A stretch of 64,000 bases of DNA. It comes from Sipunculus nudus. Lineage: Eukaryota > Annelida > Sipuncula > Golfingiida > Sipunculidae. Within the stretch, counting starts at the first letter, position 1. The number at the start of each line of letters is the position of its first letter. Of this stretch, positions 54,801-61,960 are shown one piece after another. Under the pieces are notes generated by a model. The model was not told where the DNA came from. It saw only the letters and a list, made by a program, of their open reading frames with translations, and did not search any database. The DNA lies in NCBI GenBank assembly GCA_026874595.1, contig CM049310.1, positions 24,973,058 through 25,037,057 on the forward strand, read 5' to 3'. The translations under genes and the position numbers were made by a program.

Positions 54801-57800
54801 CAAGAGCAGACAAGGCCACAGGAGTGGCCAGGGCACAGACGGGGTCTGTATCAGGAACCGCAGGGCGGGCGTCTGGAGACCCAGACAGGAGGGGAACCGC
54901 ATCAGCTGAAGGACAGTCCCTAAGGGGACAAAGGGACAGACGGCTAGGAAGGGGCCGATCAAGCAGGGGGGGAGCACTTACCTGCGCTGGAGCCGGTGGG
55001 GAACGAGTGACTTCCATCCAAGTGGGACGCTGTGGGGACAAAGACACCTGCCCCGGAGCCGTGGCCTGGGGGCGGACTCTGACGCAAGGTCGAAATCTGC
55101 CCTTAAGGATTCACAAAAACTGGAGAGAAGGTGAATGAGGGTAAGCAAGAGCCTTCTCGGGGGGCCCGGGCGGGGCAGGGGCCGGACGCTTCCTGAAGGG
55201 GGCGGGTAGAGCTCTAGCCGGAGCCCCAACAGGGGTCTGGAAGACAGAGCCCTGGGAGGGAGGGACAGGATCTGGAACGAGAAGGGGATACGCAGAGGGG
55301 GAGCGTAAAGCCACCCGACTAGACACAGAAGGAGTGGTGCCCCCCCTGCTCCCCGCCACCGGAGCCGAAGACAGCACAGGAGAGGGCTCAATGGGATCAA
55401 GGGCAGTCGTCCATGCATGAAGTCGAGCCCATTGAGAGGGCGGCCATGTATGACAAGAATAACATGGGTCCGCCTCACCAATTTTCAATAAATTTGATCT
55501 TTTCTCCAAGTTATATGCATTTTATGAATATTCATGTGATAAATTTGACTGTGATACTATTGAATAATTGGAATCAGGCATACGTAAACCAAGGATGAAA
55601 TATTCAAAGAAATTTTTATTGAAATATGATGGAGGAAGAAAGCATACATCTACAGATGCTTTACAACAAAGCCTCCAGATGATGCAGTTTCCTAGACACT
55701 GCCACTCACAGCCCATTGTCGGCCCACTGTCGGCTAGCCGGTGGCAAACTTGCCGTTCATAGCCCACGAAGGTCTAACTGGGTGGTGCTATCTGAGCAGT
55801 GGTAGGCTCACTAAGACATGTAGGCACCAACCAGATGGGGTCCCAATAAGTGCTATGTAGCATTTTGTCTCCCTCAGCTAGATAAATGGGAGCGAGTATA
55901 GAATCTGGTCTACATGGACGAGGTTATGGGTGTATACGGACGGACGTTATGATGTTTAGGATTCAAGTAATGGAGAAGTAAGAGGCATGTCAATGTCATA
56001 TCATCAGGCATGTCATAGCTTATGTTGATTGACACTAATACAAGACAGTCCAGTCAGTTTAGACCCATCTTGAAAATGTAGACCGGATCTATACTCGGGC
56101 TGATAAATGAAACTGTGATTCACTATGATATATTTCAAGAGCCAAAACTGGGTTTACCTGTAGATCATCAGTTACCAAAGGAGCAACATATAACAGGGGA
56201 ATAAAAGGACTTCAGAACAAAGGCATCAGGGACTTTGGGCACTGAGGAACATAGGTCGAGGGATTTTAGTACTGGTGAACACAGGGGTCCCCCTGATGTC
56301 ATCACTTTGCCTTGGTGCAAGGCTGAGAATTACACACCGGGTGACCCGGGCTCCATACTCAGCTTTGAATATGTTCTTACGAAATATCGTAGCGGTCCTT
56401 CTGATTTATCAGAAGGAAAGAATAAAAGAGTAATTAAGAATAAGATGCAGCTTAAACAATGTTCACTCTACCTATATATCCTTTATATATCAGTTTCCAT
56501 ACATGTGGAGTCTCCTGTTTATGTTATATATGATATAACAGCATTTTATCATGAAGAGAAGAGCAGAAGACCATCACTGACCCAGCCATGTTGCCGAGGC
56601 ATGAACTCTGGTCACCCATGACCTGACATGTGACCTGACCTCTGGTGTACCAGAGTAAATTATTGCTAATAAATCTATTAAAAAAATCTTATTTCATGAA
56701 TAATACTTATGAGTAAATGATAATATATGGCTACAATAAGTCCTTTATAAGTTTATGGCAATATCTTTTAAGGTTTTAACAAATTTGCCTATGGAAGTTA
56801 TGGAAACAATATATTGACTATAATTTATTTGGGACAATAATCAGAGGACAACTTTTCTCATATCAATAAGGTCAAGGACAGGGTCATGTGACAAAAGATA
56901 ATCATGACAGCATGGCAGGCTAAAACTAGAATATCAGCAGAAGCTGACAAAAGCCCTCAGCCAAAAGAACAGTGTTTAGAGGTGGTAACAGTAACAAGTA
57001 CTAAATATCTGTTCTCACATGGATGTATATCTGTACATGTCTCAGTTATAAATTTAAAATAGAGAGGTATGTACCATGATTCATAACAATCCACCAAATG
57101 CTTCCTGAAAAATAAACTTCTAAGTTTTATTCTATTATAAGCTCTGTGACCTTGAAAAGTAGGTCAAGGTCACCCATCTTCAAACATGAATGAGATTTTT
57201 GTTGATATACATCTTCACCAAAGAAATAAAATTCCTATTGTGAATCCTTTTAGAGATATCCCGCTCACAAGGCCAAAGTTGAAAAATCAAAGAAAAATTC
57301 AATATAAAATCAGAAATTGCAGGTGGCGCCCCCAAACTTGCGCAGCAGTTACAGACCATCAGTCCCTATGATCATAGTAAGTATTGTGAAAATCCATCCA
57401 ATGGTTCCTGAGAAATAAGCTTCTAAACGTTTTTTCTATAATCAGCTCTAAAACGTAGAAAAATAGGTCAAGGTCACCCATCTTTAAACTTGACCGAGAT
57501 TTTGTCAATATACATCATCACCAAAAAAATAAAATTCTTACGGTGAATCCTTTTCGAGATATCCCACTCACAAGCCCAAAGTTATAAAAATCTGATAAAA
57601 ATTCATTAAAAATCAGAAATTGTAGGTGGCGCCACCAAACTTGTATAGCAGGTACAGACTATCAGTCCCAATAATCATAGTAAGTTTTGTGAAAATCCAC
57701 CAGATGGTTCCTGAGTAATAAGCATCTAAGTGTTTTTCTATAATCAGCTCTAAAATGTAGAAAAATATGTCAAGGTCACCCATCTTCGAACTTGACCGAG

Positions 57801-58367
57801 ATTTTGTCGATATACATCTTTACAGAGGAAATAAAATTCTGACGGTGAATCCTTTTCAAGATATCCCGCTCACAAGGTAAAAGTTAACTGACGCCGGACG
57901 GACGGACAGCTTGGGTGAAGACAATAGCCCATCAGCCTAAGGGCTGAGGGCTAAAAAACCAACAGGTGTTGAAATCTTAACAATTCCCTTATAAGAGCAC
58001 TTCTACAAAATTTATTTTTACTCCAGAACAGTTTGTTAGCCATTATTGGTAAGAAATTTGCTTAATTGCCTCCATTTTCTCTGTTTATTTTGCAAGTAAC
58101 CCTATATACCCTTGCTACGTTTTTCCATAAGAGGATCCCCATAACTGAAATCTCATTTCAGTTATGAACCCATAACAAGTCATCACTGTGAAACATGCAC
58201 ACAACAAACAAGTTCCTTTATTATCGCTCACGAAACAACGTGACATCCAATCATACGTTCATTAACAAGTTGCCGATGATACAGATTTGTAACATGCTTA
58301 CCGGTAAACGGAATTCTAAATGTTCGTGGGCAAAATGAAACAAATATTTCTTGCATGTCTGAGCCAT
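29073..58367 (-). CDS. TRMT11: tRNA (guanosine-10 N2) methyltransferase TRMT11, 14 exons
   Basis: In transcript order the exons are 58367-58302, 51513-51448, 48771-48698, 48435-48354, 47091-46999, 46373-46233, 45471-45411, 44975-44880, 43263-43183, 42457-42290, 34462-34390, 33744-33613, 32642-32519 and 29534-29073. All junctions are GT-AG and the frame closes at 572 residues. Features: an N-terminal THUMP-like half (EHLEFRLP, FEGKVNLKNP, IYFGRW); NTSMDAGLSFIMAN; the SAM-binding loop DPFVGTG (221-227) with TDIDY; KWRGPDENIRSNLRQYGL; and the catalytic DPPY (309-312). With TRMT112 this family makes m2G10 in cytosolic tRNAs. An upstream in-frame ATG at 58385 is possible (in-frame stops lie just before it); 58367 gives the length usual at the N-terminus. 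The C-terminus is about 100 residues longer than vertebrate TRMT11. Confidence 0.96.
29570..32181 (+). repeat. 2.6-kb hairpin-tailed element, copy E2, in TRMT11 intron 13
   Basis: Inverted partner of the 20669-23272 copy: starts ACAAGGGACCTATGGGTCAC, ends with (GGAC/GGACGGAC)n, hairpin GCTCAGATGACTTATAGTCA and GCTGAGCTAAAAA. Occupies about 88% of intron 13; its start lies 35 bp from the exon 14 border, outside a retained pyrimidine tract. Confidence 0.88.
32519..32642 (-). CDS. TRMT11: TRMT11 exon 13
   Basis: Encodes YSDAILPVHGCFHLVANSEQ and then NIGRRLVTMEKVLEYQE. RRL(I/V)TMEK is a family signature. Acceptor GTTGCAG, donor GTGAGA. Confidence 0.94.
32643..34389. other. TRMT11 introns 11 and 12, no other feature
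   Basis: Short introns around exon 12 (33613-33744). No repeat family or extra ORF recognised. Confidence 0.5.
33613..33744 (-). CDS. TRMT11: TRMT11 exon 12
   Basis: Encodes VSYQLTDIFKDLLNFSAKYL and then KLGGRLVYWLPVYRPE. L-x-x-GGRLVYWLPVY is a conserved C-terminal strand-loop of the methyltransferase fold. Acceptor TTTTGTAG, donor GTAAGT. Confidence 0.95.
34390..34462 (-). CDS. TRMT11: TRMT11 exon 11: completes catalytic DPPY
   Basis: Begins by completing PPYGIREPAKKVG, giving the N2-methyltransferase motif DPPY (309-312), then THKEDVVIPEEQ. Acceptor CTGCAG, donor GTATGT. Lies 7.8 kb from exon 10. Confidence 0.93.
34740..36190. repeat. Degenerate about 355-bp tandem array rich in CAGGTAA
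   Basis: Palindrome-like blocks of the form ACCTGTACAGGTA, each followed by one or two AGGTAAA, recur near 34765, 35098, 35452, 35816 and 36144. A second shared block is GGTTACCTG...ATACCTTTG...TTAATTACCT (35250, 35607, 35970). Five diverged units. It lies in TRMT11 intron 10. Confidence 0.75.
36340..36780. promoter_or_regulatory. CpG-richer patch with duplicated E-box block
   Basis: Local CpG enrichment inside AT-rich TRMT11 intron 10. The block AAGGTTCACGTGACT...GTCTGGCGTGTTTA occurs at 36658 and again at 36712, each with CACGTG. Could be an enhancer or unannotated promoter; no associated ORF is convincing. Confidence 0.3.
36798..36823 (+). repeat. G-run of about 22
   Basis: Uninterrupted G tract next to the CpG patch; length may be uncertain in assembly. 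Confidence 0.85.
37275..37420. repeat. Exact two-copy 73-bp tandem duplication
   Basis: ATCTTAGAGGAAAATTGCAC begins at 37275 and again at 37348; the two units are identical as read, pointing to a recent event. Confidence 0.95.
37421..40437. other. TRMT11 intron 10 middle part, no gene
   Basis: Plain intron with a CA-rich tract at 39048-39100 and a GC-rich inverted repeat at 40105-40163. Open stretches here have no family resemblance. Confidence 0.5.
40105..40163. repeat. GC-rich 15-bp inverted repeat
   Basis: CGCCCTGGCGGGCGC (40105-40119) and GCGCCCGCCAAGGCG (40149-40163) are inverse with one mismatch, separated by 29 bp. Stands out in AT-rich surroundings. Confidence 0.85.
40438..40878 (+). 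repeat. Hairpin-tailed element, short copy E3
   Basis: Starts ACAAGGGACCCATGGGTCAT...GCTCAGCTG and ends GCTCAGTTGACTTAAAGTCA then GCTGAGCTAAAAA. Only about 440 bp: most of the tandem core is missing. Confidence 0.8.
40879..41133 (+). repeat. Partial unit plus second tail fused to E3
   Basis: One CAGGTGTCACCACCAGTCTG unit, of the type found at 49-51 kb, followed by its own tail GCTCACATGACTTTCAGTCA and GCTGAGCTAAAAA. Directly behind the E3 tail, so E3 has two consecutive 3' ends. Confidence 0.75.
41134..42051 (+). repeat. Third E-type unit and tail, split by an inserted MITE
   Basis: The unit matches the 3' half of the 2.6-kb copies (GCCCATAACTT, the GGACGGAC-like tract, CCATGACTATA). It is interrupted after CATGACT and resumes at CATGACTATAGCTCAGATGA with the tail hairpin ending near 42051. 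The interruption is a separate element. Confidence 0.8.
41535..42008. mobile_element. Nested MITE, about 474 bp, 7-bp target duplication
   Basis: Ends ATACGCTC and GAGCGTAT are perfect 8-bp inverted repeats, flanked on both sides by CATGACT. The flanking E-type tail reads through cleanly when the insert is removed, so the boundaries are well supported. No transposase; superfamily not determined (7-8 bp duplications occur in P-like and hAT-like elements). Confidence 0.85.
42290..42457 (-). CDS. TRMT11: TRMT11 exon 10
   Basis: Contains KGQKWRGPDENIRSNLRQYG and DALVADSS, ending FDAIITD. The donor GTAAGA cuts between the aspartate and first proline codons of the catalytic DPPY. The acceptor is CTGAAAG, with an A at -3, weaker than its neighbours. 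Confidence 0.94.
43183..43263 (-). CDS. TRMT11: TRMT11 exon 9
   Basis: Encodes GSLLVACARYGSYVMGTDID then YKLLHGI. TDIDY carries the acidic residue that binds the SAM ribose in class I methyltransferases. Acceptor GTTCCAG, donor GTAAGT. Confidence 0.95.
43431..44722 (+). repeat. Hairpin-tailed element, copy E5, in TRMT11 intron 8
   Basis: Diverged head TAGGACCTGTGGGTCACGG; interior with CCATGGTCAAAGTTGGGCC as in the 2.6-kb copies; tail GCTCAGATGACTTTTAGTCA then GCTGAGCTAAAAA. Ends about 160 bp before exon 8. Confidence 0.75.
44880..44975 (-). CDS. TRMT11: TRMT11 exon 8: first half of SAM-binding loop
   Basis: Encodes GNTSMDAGLSFIMANMGKAK and YDPFVGT. NTSMDAGL precedes SAM motif I in this family; DPFVGTG (221-227) is the motif I loop, with its last glycine split by the intron. 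Donor GTAAAG. Confidence 0.95.
45411..45471 (-). CDS. TRMT11: TRMT11 exon 7
   Basis: Encodes LGDGQRGTINDYHLQKRKYI plus one base, the link between the RNA-binding half and the methyltransferase domain. Acceptor TATTTCAG, donor GTAAAT; phase 1 out. Confidence 0.92.
46233..46373 (-). CDS. TRMT11: TRMT11 exon 6
   Basis: 47 codons, phase 0. Contains LKFEGKVNLKNPDVRF and PQQIYFGRW, both diagnostic of TRMT11. Acceptor TTTTCAG, donor GTATGG. Confidence 0.95.
46999..47091 (-). CDS. TRMT11: TRMT11 exon 5
   Basis: 31 codons, phase 0: LPYISEDKSFSIRVDSFNRA and then IPFQEKIERIE. THUMP-like RNA-binding half. Acceptor TTTGTAG, donor GTAAGA. A MITE lies just upstream in the transcript's preceding intron (47141-47465). 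Confidence 0.9.
47141..47465. repeat. MITE, second copy, in TRMT11 intron 4
   Basis: Same family as 15106-15447: AGGC, A-run, GTTATGGTTCTCAGGCACCG at one end, GTGCCTGACAACAATACC ... GGCC at the other. Contains a C-run at about 47200-47216. Confidence 0.75.
48354..48435 (-). CDS. TRMT11: TRMT11 exon 4
   Basis: Encodes SLYEVWGQGSSYEELYSAIK then SYPSKMK, the family SIxELWGxG block. Acceptor TTTTTCAG, donor GTAAAT. Confidence 0.92.
48698..48771 (-). CDS. TRMT11: TRMT11 exon 3
   Basis: Encodes SPCLVVSLPSDDCALKIMSR then TVLV, matching the strand-helix segment ending in the conserved basic R-T-V. Acceptor TTTGTACAG lies at the edge of a 72-bp tandem repeat; donor GTATGT. Confidence 0.88.
48767..49010. 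repeat. 72-bp tandem repeat that includes the exon 3 acceptor
   Basis: GGACTCTGTAC starts units at 48767, 48839, 48911 (as GGCCTCTGTAC) and 48977 (as GGACTCTATAC), with the shared body GACATTCAAATTAACA.TAC. The first unit overlaps the TRMT11 exon 3 splice acceptor, so each unit carries a copy of the acceptor on the - strand. Confidence 0.85.
49091..51331 (+). repeat. Hairpin-tailed tandem-core element, copy E4, in TRMT11 intron 2
   Basis: Head ACAAGTGACCCATGGGTCAT...GACGCTCAGCTGA. Then six tandem units of about 330-350 bp, each with CAGGTGG..CCACCAGTCTGC, AGGATATGGGTAACAGAGAC and TTTCATGG/TTTCATAGG. Then the (GGAC/AGAC)n tract at about 51244-51280 and tail GCTCAGATGACTTACAGTCA, GCTGAGCTAAAAA. 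Same ends as the 2.6-kb copies but an unrelated core. Confidence 0.88.
51448..51513 (-). CDS. TRMT11: TRMT11 exon 2
   Basis: 22 codons in phase 0: EVKSIASVFGIHMSGHEDYD then AT. Follows the family pattern of an E-I-K-S helix after the first exon. Acceptor CTTTCAG, donor GTAAGT. Separated from exon 1 by 6.8 kb. Confidence 0.9.
51514..53485. other. Part of TRMT11 intron 1, no gene
   Basis: No ORF with family resemblance. G-runs at about 52525-52535 and 52959-52973. Confidence 0.5.
53486..53842. repeat. 65-bp inverted repeat plus third direct copy next to recombinase
   Basis: The arm at 53486-53550 (CCCCGTGAATGGTGGTTTTG, TTAGTAAACGGATGTGAGC) is inverted at 53730-53794. A third, shorter direct copy follows at about 53792-53842. 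They lie just 3' of the recombinase remnant. DIRS-type elements have complex inverted and split repeats at such a place, which suggests an element terminus. Confidence 0.7.
53905..55509 (-). pseudogene. Decayed tyrosine-recombinase element (DIRS/Ngaro- or Crypton-like)
   Basis: On the - strand a proline-rich upstream part (55509-55000) precedes LLDQVVLRHL and CKTAFLLALATAGRRAELHA (box I Arg in GRR), then CPVRALRYYLKATKSLRG, RKKLFISSKWGAADKEI, FHVTAHVRAIATSFAHLSG (H-x-x-R) and SPSTFTQFYLQDV (nucleophile Tyr). These are the ordered landmarks of tyrosine recombinases from DIRS-group and Crypton elements. Two frame breaks disrupt it: one near 54390-54430 and one at the G/C-run at about 54330-54345. 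GC-rich compared with its surroundings. No reverse transcriptase was found nearby, so class is undecided. Confidence 0.75.
55510..56948. other. Part of TRMT11 intron 1, no gene
   Basis: Open stretches here (for example 56235-56621) show no domain or family signature. No repeat recognised. Confidence 0.5.
56949..57957 (+). repeat. Hairpin-tailed tandem-core element, third family (F)
   Basis: Head AAAGCCCTCAGCC and tail hairpin AGCCCATCAGCC-TAA-GGGCTGAGGGCTAAAAA form an inverted pair. In between are about three units of roughly 300 bp (AGGTCAAGGTCACCCATCTT; GTAGGTGGCGCCACCAAACT; ATAAGCTTCTAA), then CGGACGGACGGACAG. Same plan as the E family with entirely different end sequences. In TRMT11 intron 1, close to exon 1. 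Confidence 0.82.
58302..58367 (-). CDS. TRMT11: TRMT11 exon 1
   Basis: Encodes MAQTCKKYLFHFAHEHLEFR then LP; HLEFRLP is a family signature. Start context is AAAATGG (purine at -3, G at +4). Donor GTAAGC. An in-frame ATG 18 nt upstream would add MSSCRK. Confidence 0.92.
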
Positions 58368-58600
58368 TTTACGACAACTACTCATCCTGGCCAGCCGGCG
58401 AATTGGTGTCACTTATTACTACCAGGTGTCGCTAATCGCATAGTGTCCAAAACTGGGACGTCGGATGTATGATGTCAATTATTCCCTGGCATGAAACAAA
58501 AGCTGGTGACACAATTATCACCCACGTGCGCTCACTCTAGACAGTGTTACTGTTGTAAAGATGTGTGGCCTGAAAACTAGCAGATGCCATATATCGGATG
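58368..58600 (-). promoter_or_regulatory. Probable TRMT11 promoter region
   Basis: Immediately upstream of the TRMT11 start, locally richer in CpG than its surroundings, with an E-box CACGTG at 58523-58528. No TATA box is evident at a fitting place. Assigned by position; the transcription start is not visible. Confidence 0.3.
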
Positions 58601-58939
58601 TTTGAGAGATTAATATTGGAAAGATTTATAAAAGTTCAGACTTCGATGCTTTGGGCCTGGGCATGCATAAAGCCAATTCCCTTGAACCTGAAAAATTAAG
58701 AAGAATTAAGATAGAGAGTAGTTCATGGTTTAATGAAACAAGGCCTAAAGGCCTAATGCGAACCTGTGCTATTGGATATAGATCGGGTATAACGTACGCT
58801 TAACATAATAACATATTCTTGACAATTATTTGAAAAGTACTTGATTACTTTTCACATAAATGTGTGACATATACCTGTACAATGTAAGTACTAAACGTTT
58901 TGAACCCAAGAACAAGCACCAATCACACAAACGTCACTC

Positions 58940-59440
58940 CTGAAATACTGGTATGGATGGATACAACACATAAATGATTGTAGGTGGCGCACCCATTCTT
59001 GTGTATCAGAAATCCATCGAAGATTTATGGACATGCAAAATTTCAGGCAACTCGATACTTCAAACCACTCTTGAGCTATGTCCACAGATGCATGAAACCC
59101 AAAAACAATTGTAGGTGACGCAACATGTCTTGTATACAACAAAACTATCCAAGATGTATAGATATGTCCAAATTCAGGCTGATATGTCAAATCACTCCTG
59201 AGAAATAAGCAGGGATATACACTGTGCAAAAATTATTGTGGTCGGCGCCATCAGTCTTGTACGTATACGATGAAGCGGTACGAGATGTATAGAAATGCAC
59301 AGTTTCAGCCTGATATGTCAAATCCCTCCTGAGATATAAGCAGGTACATAAACTTTGCAAAATTCTTTGTATGTTACGACAAAGCCATCAAAGATGCATG
59401 GACAAAACAAAATTTCAGGCGGACACATCTAACTTCTTTT
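58940..59440. repeat. About 120-bp tandem repeat related to the copy D core
   Basis: Four units with GTAGGTGGCGCACCCATTCT or variants, then ATGGACATGCAAAATTTCAGG and ACTC.TGAG.TAT. Inverse complement of these units matches the second core of the element at 25540-26340. No matching ends are seen. Confidence 0.7.
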
Positions 59441-59739
59441 GGGTCAGGTGCACGTGTACTAGCTGGACTGACCAAGCTCAGCTGGGGAAGGCAGTTGCCC
59501 CCTAAGGGAACAGAATTTAAAGTGCCAGGTGCAGCTAATGCACTGAGTGAACACATGACCTGTTGCTAAACCTGATACAGTTGTCGGTCTGCCGAATGAT
59601 ATAAATAGATACAGATTGAAGCTTGGCCTGTTGCCGAATCTGACATAGTTGGCAGTCAGCCAAGCTATTTATCGTAGAAAAAATAGTTGAGGACTTAGGA
59701 CAGTTTTTTTTTCAAGACAAAATTATTAAGATTTGATGT

Positions 59740-61960
59740 TCAGTGGATGACATTTTATCTACCGAAAATATTGGTGAATTTGAACATAAATATAATAATG
59801 TGAGCAGTGAGACCTTGCGAAGATTTGTTGAGCTTTCTGAGCTTTCTGAAGATGATGTGAGAAAATTGGTTTCTAATTCGAATTCTAAATACTATGATCT
59901 GGATCCTCTGCCAACAATTTTATTGCAGCAGTGTTTAGATGTTATGTTACCATTGTCACCCGCATCATTAACATCTCACTGAAACAAGGTCATTTTCCAG
60001 AGTGTTGGAAATGCTCTTATATTAGGCCTTTGATTAAATAAGTTCGATTAGATCGCGAATTCAAGAACTATTACGCACCATAAGCAACGGTTACGCTTTG
60101 CTCAACTATTCGCTACATTAACCGCTGCAAGAAACCGCGATTACCTGTTTAAGGTTTGGCTACCAGGCGATGCTGCCTCTGTGGAATTCCTCCTTCGTAA
60201 TATTTAACCAATCACATTGCAGGTATCGCCAGCACAATCGGATGTTCTTCTAGATGTGATTGTGATTGGTCGCACAGACTTTTTCCAGCACCGTTAGAAT
60301 TAATACAAACGATGAAATCGTCACCCTTCAATACAGTCTCTATACTGACTTGCTGGTGTGGCCTGAGGTCAGTTATCTCCCACTGTTTGCATTTTCCTCT
60401 CTTGTAGTGACACCCGAGCTTTGCATCGGCGCAGCCGTGTTTCTTTACACGCTGAGCCAATCAGATTTCTTTACCAGTTCTGCAGATTTCTTTACACGCT
60501 GAGCCAATAAGATTTTAGCTTATCTAGTGCAAACGGACAGGGTGTTTAGCAGCTTGTTAAACCTGAAGTATCCTCCTATTTCTCACAGCGTGTGAGTGGA
60601 AGGTCTCCGGGAGTTCACGCGATGTGTTCAGAGCGTAAAGAACTTTATGCCAGTTAGCAATCTCGCATATATTTCAAAATTAGTAGAATCTCTAGCTATA
60701 GACCAATATGTGCTACCCCTTCAGATGCCAGAGAAGAATGCAACCTATATATCAGGATAAACCATAGTACTGAAACCATATTATTACGTGTGCATGTGTG
60801 GAATTTTGAAATAATATAGAGGCTAAAAGGATTATGCTTTAATTATTCTAGATTTTAGTGCTGCTTTTGATACAATAGATATAGATATTTTATCTGAGAT
60901 TTTGAAACATAGATTCAAATTGGTGGGGTAGTTGCACACTGATTTAGGGAATATCTTACTGACGGTAAAGTACGAGTACTTATTGATGGCAATTTATCAA
61001 GCAAATTTAAGATGTGTTTTTGTGTTCCCTTAGGAAGTGTAACAAGAACAGTATTGTTTTAGTCATATTTATCTTCCCTATATGACCTTATTCAAATGCA
61101 CCTTCCGGATGTTGTTTTTTTTGCAGATGACAATCACTGTCGATCAGTTATATTTATCATTTAGGCTTAAAGGTGATGATGAGATCAATGCTCTTTTGGG
61201 ATAGATATCCTATGTTAGTGCGAAAAAGGAGTGGATGCTCCAACATAAATTACAAATCAATGACAATAAGACAGAAATATACTCTTTGGAAGTAGGCAAA
61301 CTTACTTTGAGTGAAATAAACGTGGGTAGTATCTCGATAAAAGCGGTAGACAAAGTGTGTAATATGGTAAGGTATGATCTTTGATGAAAGAATGAGTAGG
61401 AGAGAACATATATAAATGTTGTATGTAGTCAAGGTTTTTATCAACTATACACCGAGGCAGTTAAGGAAATACATTGACAATAACACTTTGTGTACGTTGG
61501 TTCATGCGTTTGTGACCTCACACTTGGATTATGGCTATTCAGTATTTTTCAATTTACCAGAAAAGAAAATAAGCAAATTGCAGTTATTGAAAAATTCGTC
61601 TGAATTTTGCTAAAAGTAAATTCGATAAAGCAAAGAGTGTCTCAAGGCTCTACACTAGTTACCGATACGAGAGCAAATAGATTTTAACATTGCTCTTTCA
61701 GTGTATAAAAAAATACCAGAAATAATACCATCATACCTAAGTGAACTAATAAAGGAGAAGACCAGTAAAAGAACTCTTCTGTCAAATTTTAGGGACCTGC
61801 TTTACATTCCTTTAACAAACACCGGAACTTACGGTAAGCGCGCTTTTACGTATGTACTAGCACCATCTGTTTGGAATGGACTGCCTGAGGACATTAAGGC
61901 AGCTGGCTAAATTGTCCTTTTTAAAAAGAGGTAAAAAACTTATTATTTTAGGCGAGTGTA
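59740..61960 (+). pseudogene. Decayed non-LTR retrotransposon (CR1/L2-like) reverse transcriptase
   Basis: Fragments in order: SEDDVRKLVSNSNSKYYDLD then PLPTILLQQC and GHFPECWK (before RT block 1); PVSNLAYISKLVE; LDFSAAFDTID (RT block A); FFADD (catalytic YADD equivalent); LDYGYSVFFNLP; and the terminal ERIDFNIALSVYK-type segment YLSELI, TYGKRAF, APSVWNGLPEDI. Many stops and frame changes; no endonuclease visible. Interrupted at 60070-60637 by another insert. Confidence 0.8.
60070..60637 (-). mobile_element. 568-bp insert in the LINE carrying a RecQ-like helicase fragment
   Basis: Flanked by AAGAACT at 60063-60069 and 60638-60644; removing it rejoins the LINE reading (FKNY to MPVSNLAYISK). 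Ends ATTACGC and GAGCGTA are roughly inverse. On the - strand 60460-60212 reads LRPHQQVSIETVLKGDD then FIVCINSNGAGKSLCDQ, resembling the Q-motif to Walker A segment of RecQ helicases (normally PTGxGKSLCYQ). Only this fragment is present. A 27-bp direct repeat (TTTCTTTACACGCTGAGCCA) lies at 60438 and 60488. Confidence 0.65.

Noticed and set aside
55000-55509. Overlapping proline-rich open stretches of 132-167 codons as separate genes
   Set aside because: GC-rich sequence leaves several frames open; best explained as the upstream part of the decayed recombinase element.
56235-56621. 128-codon open stretch
   Set aside because: No recognisable motif, inside TRMT11 intron 1, no splice or conservation support.
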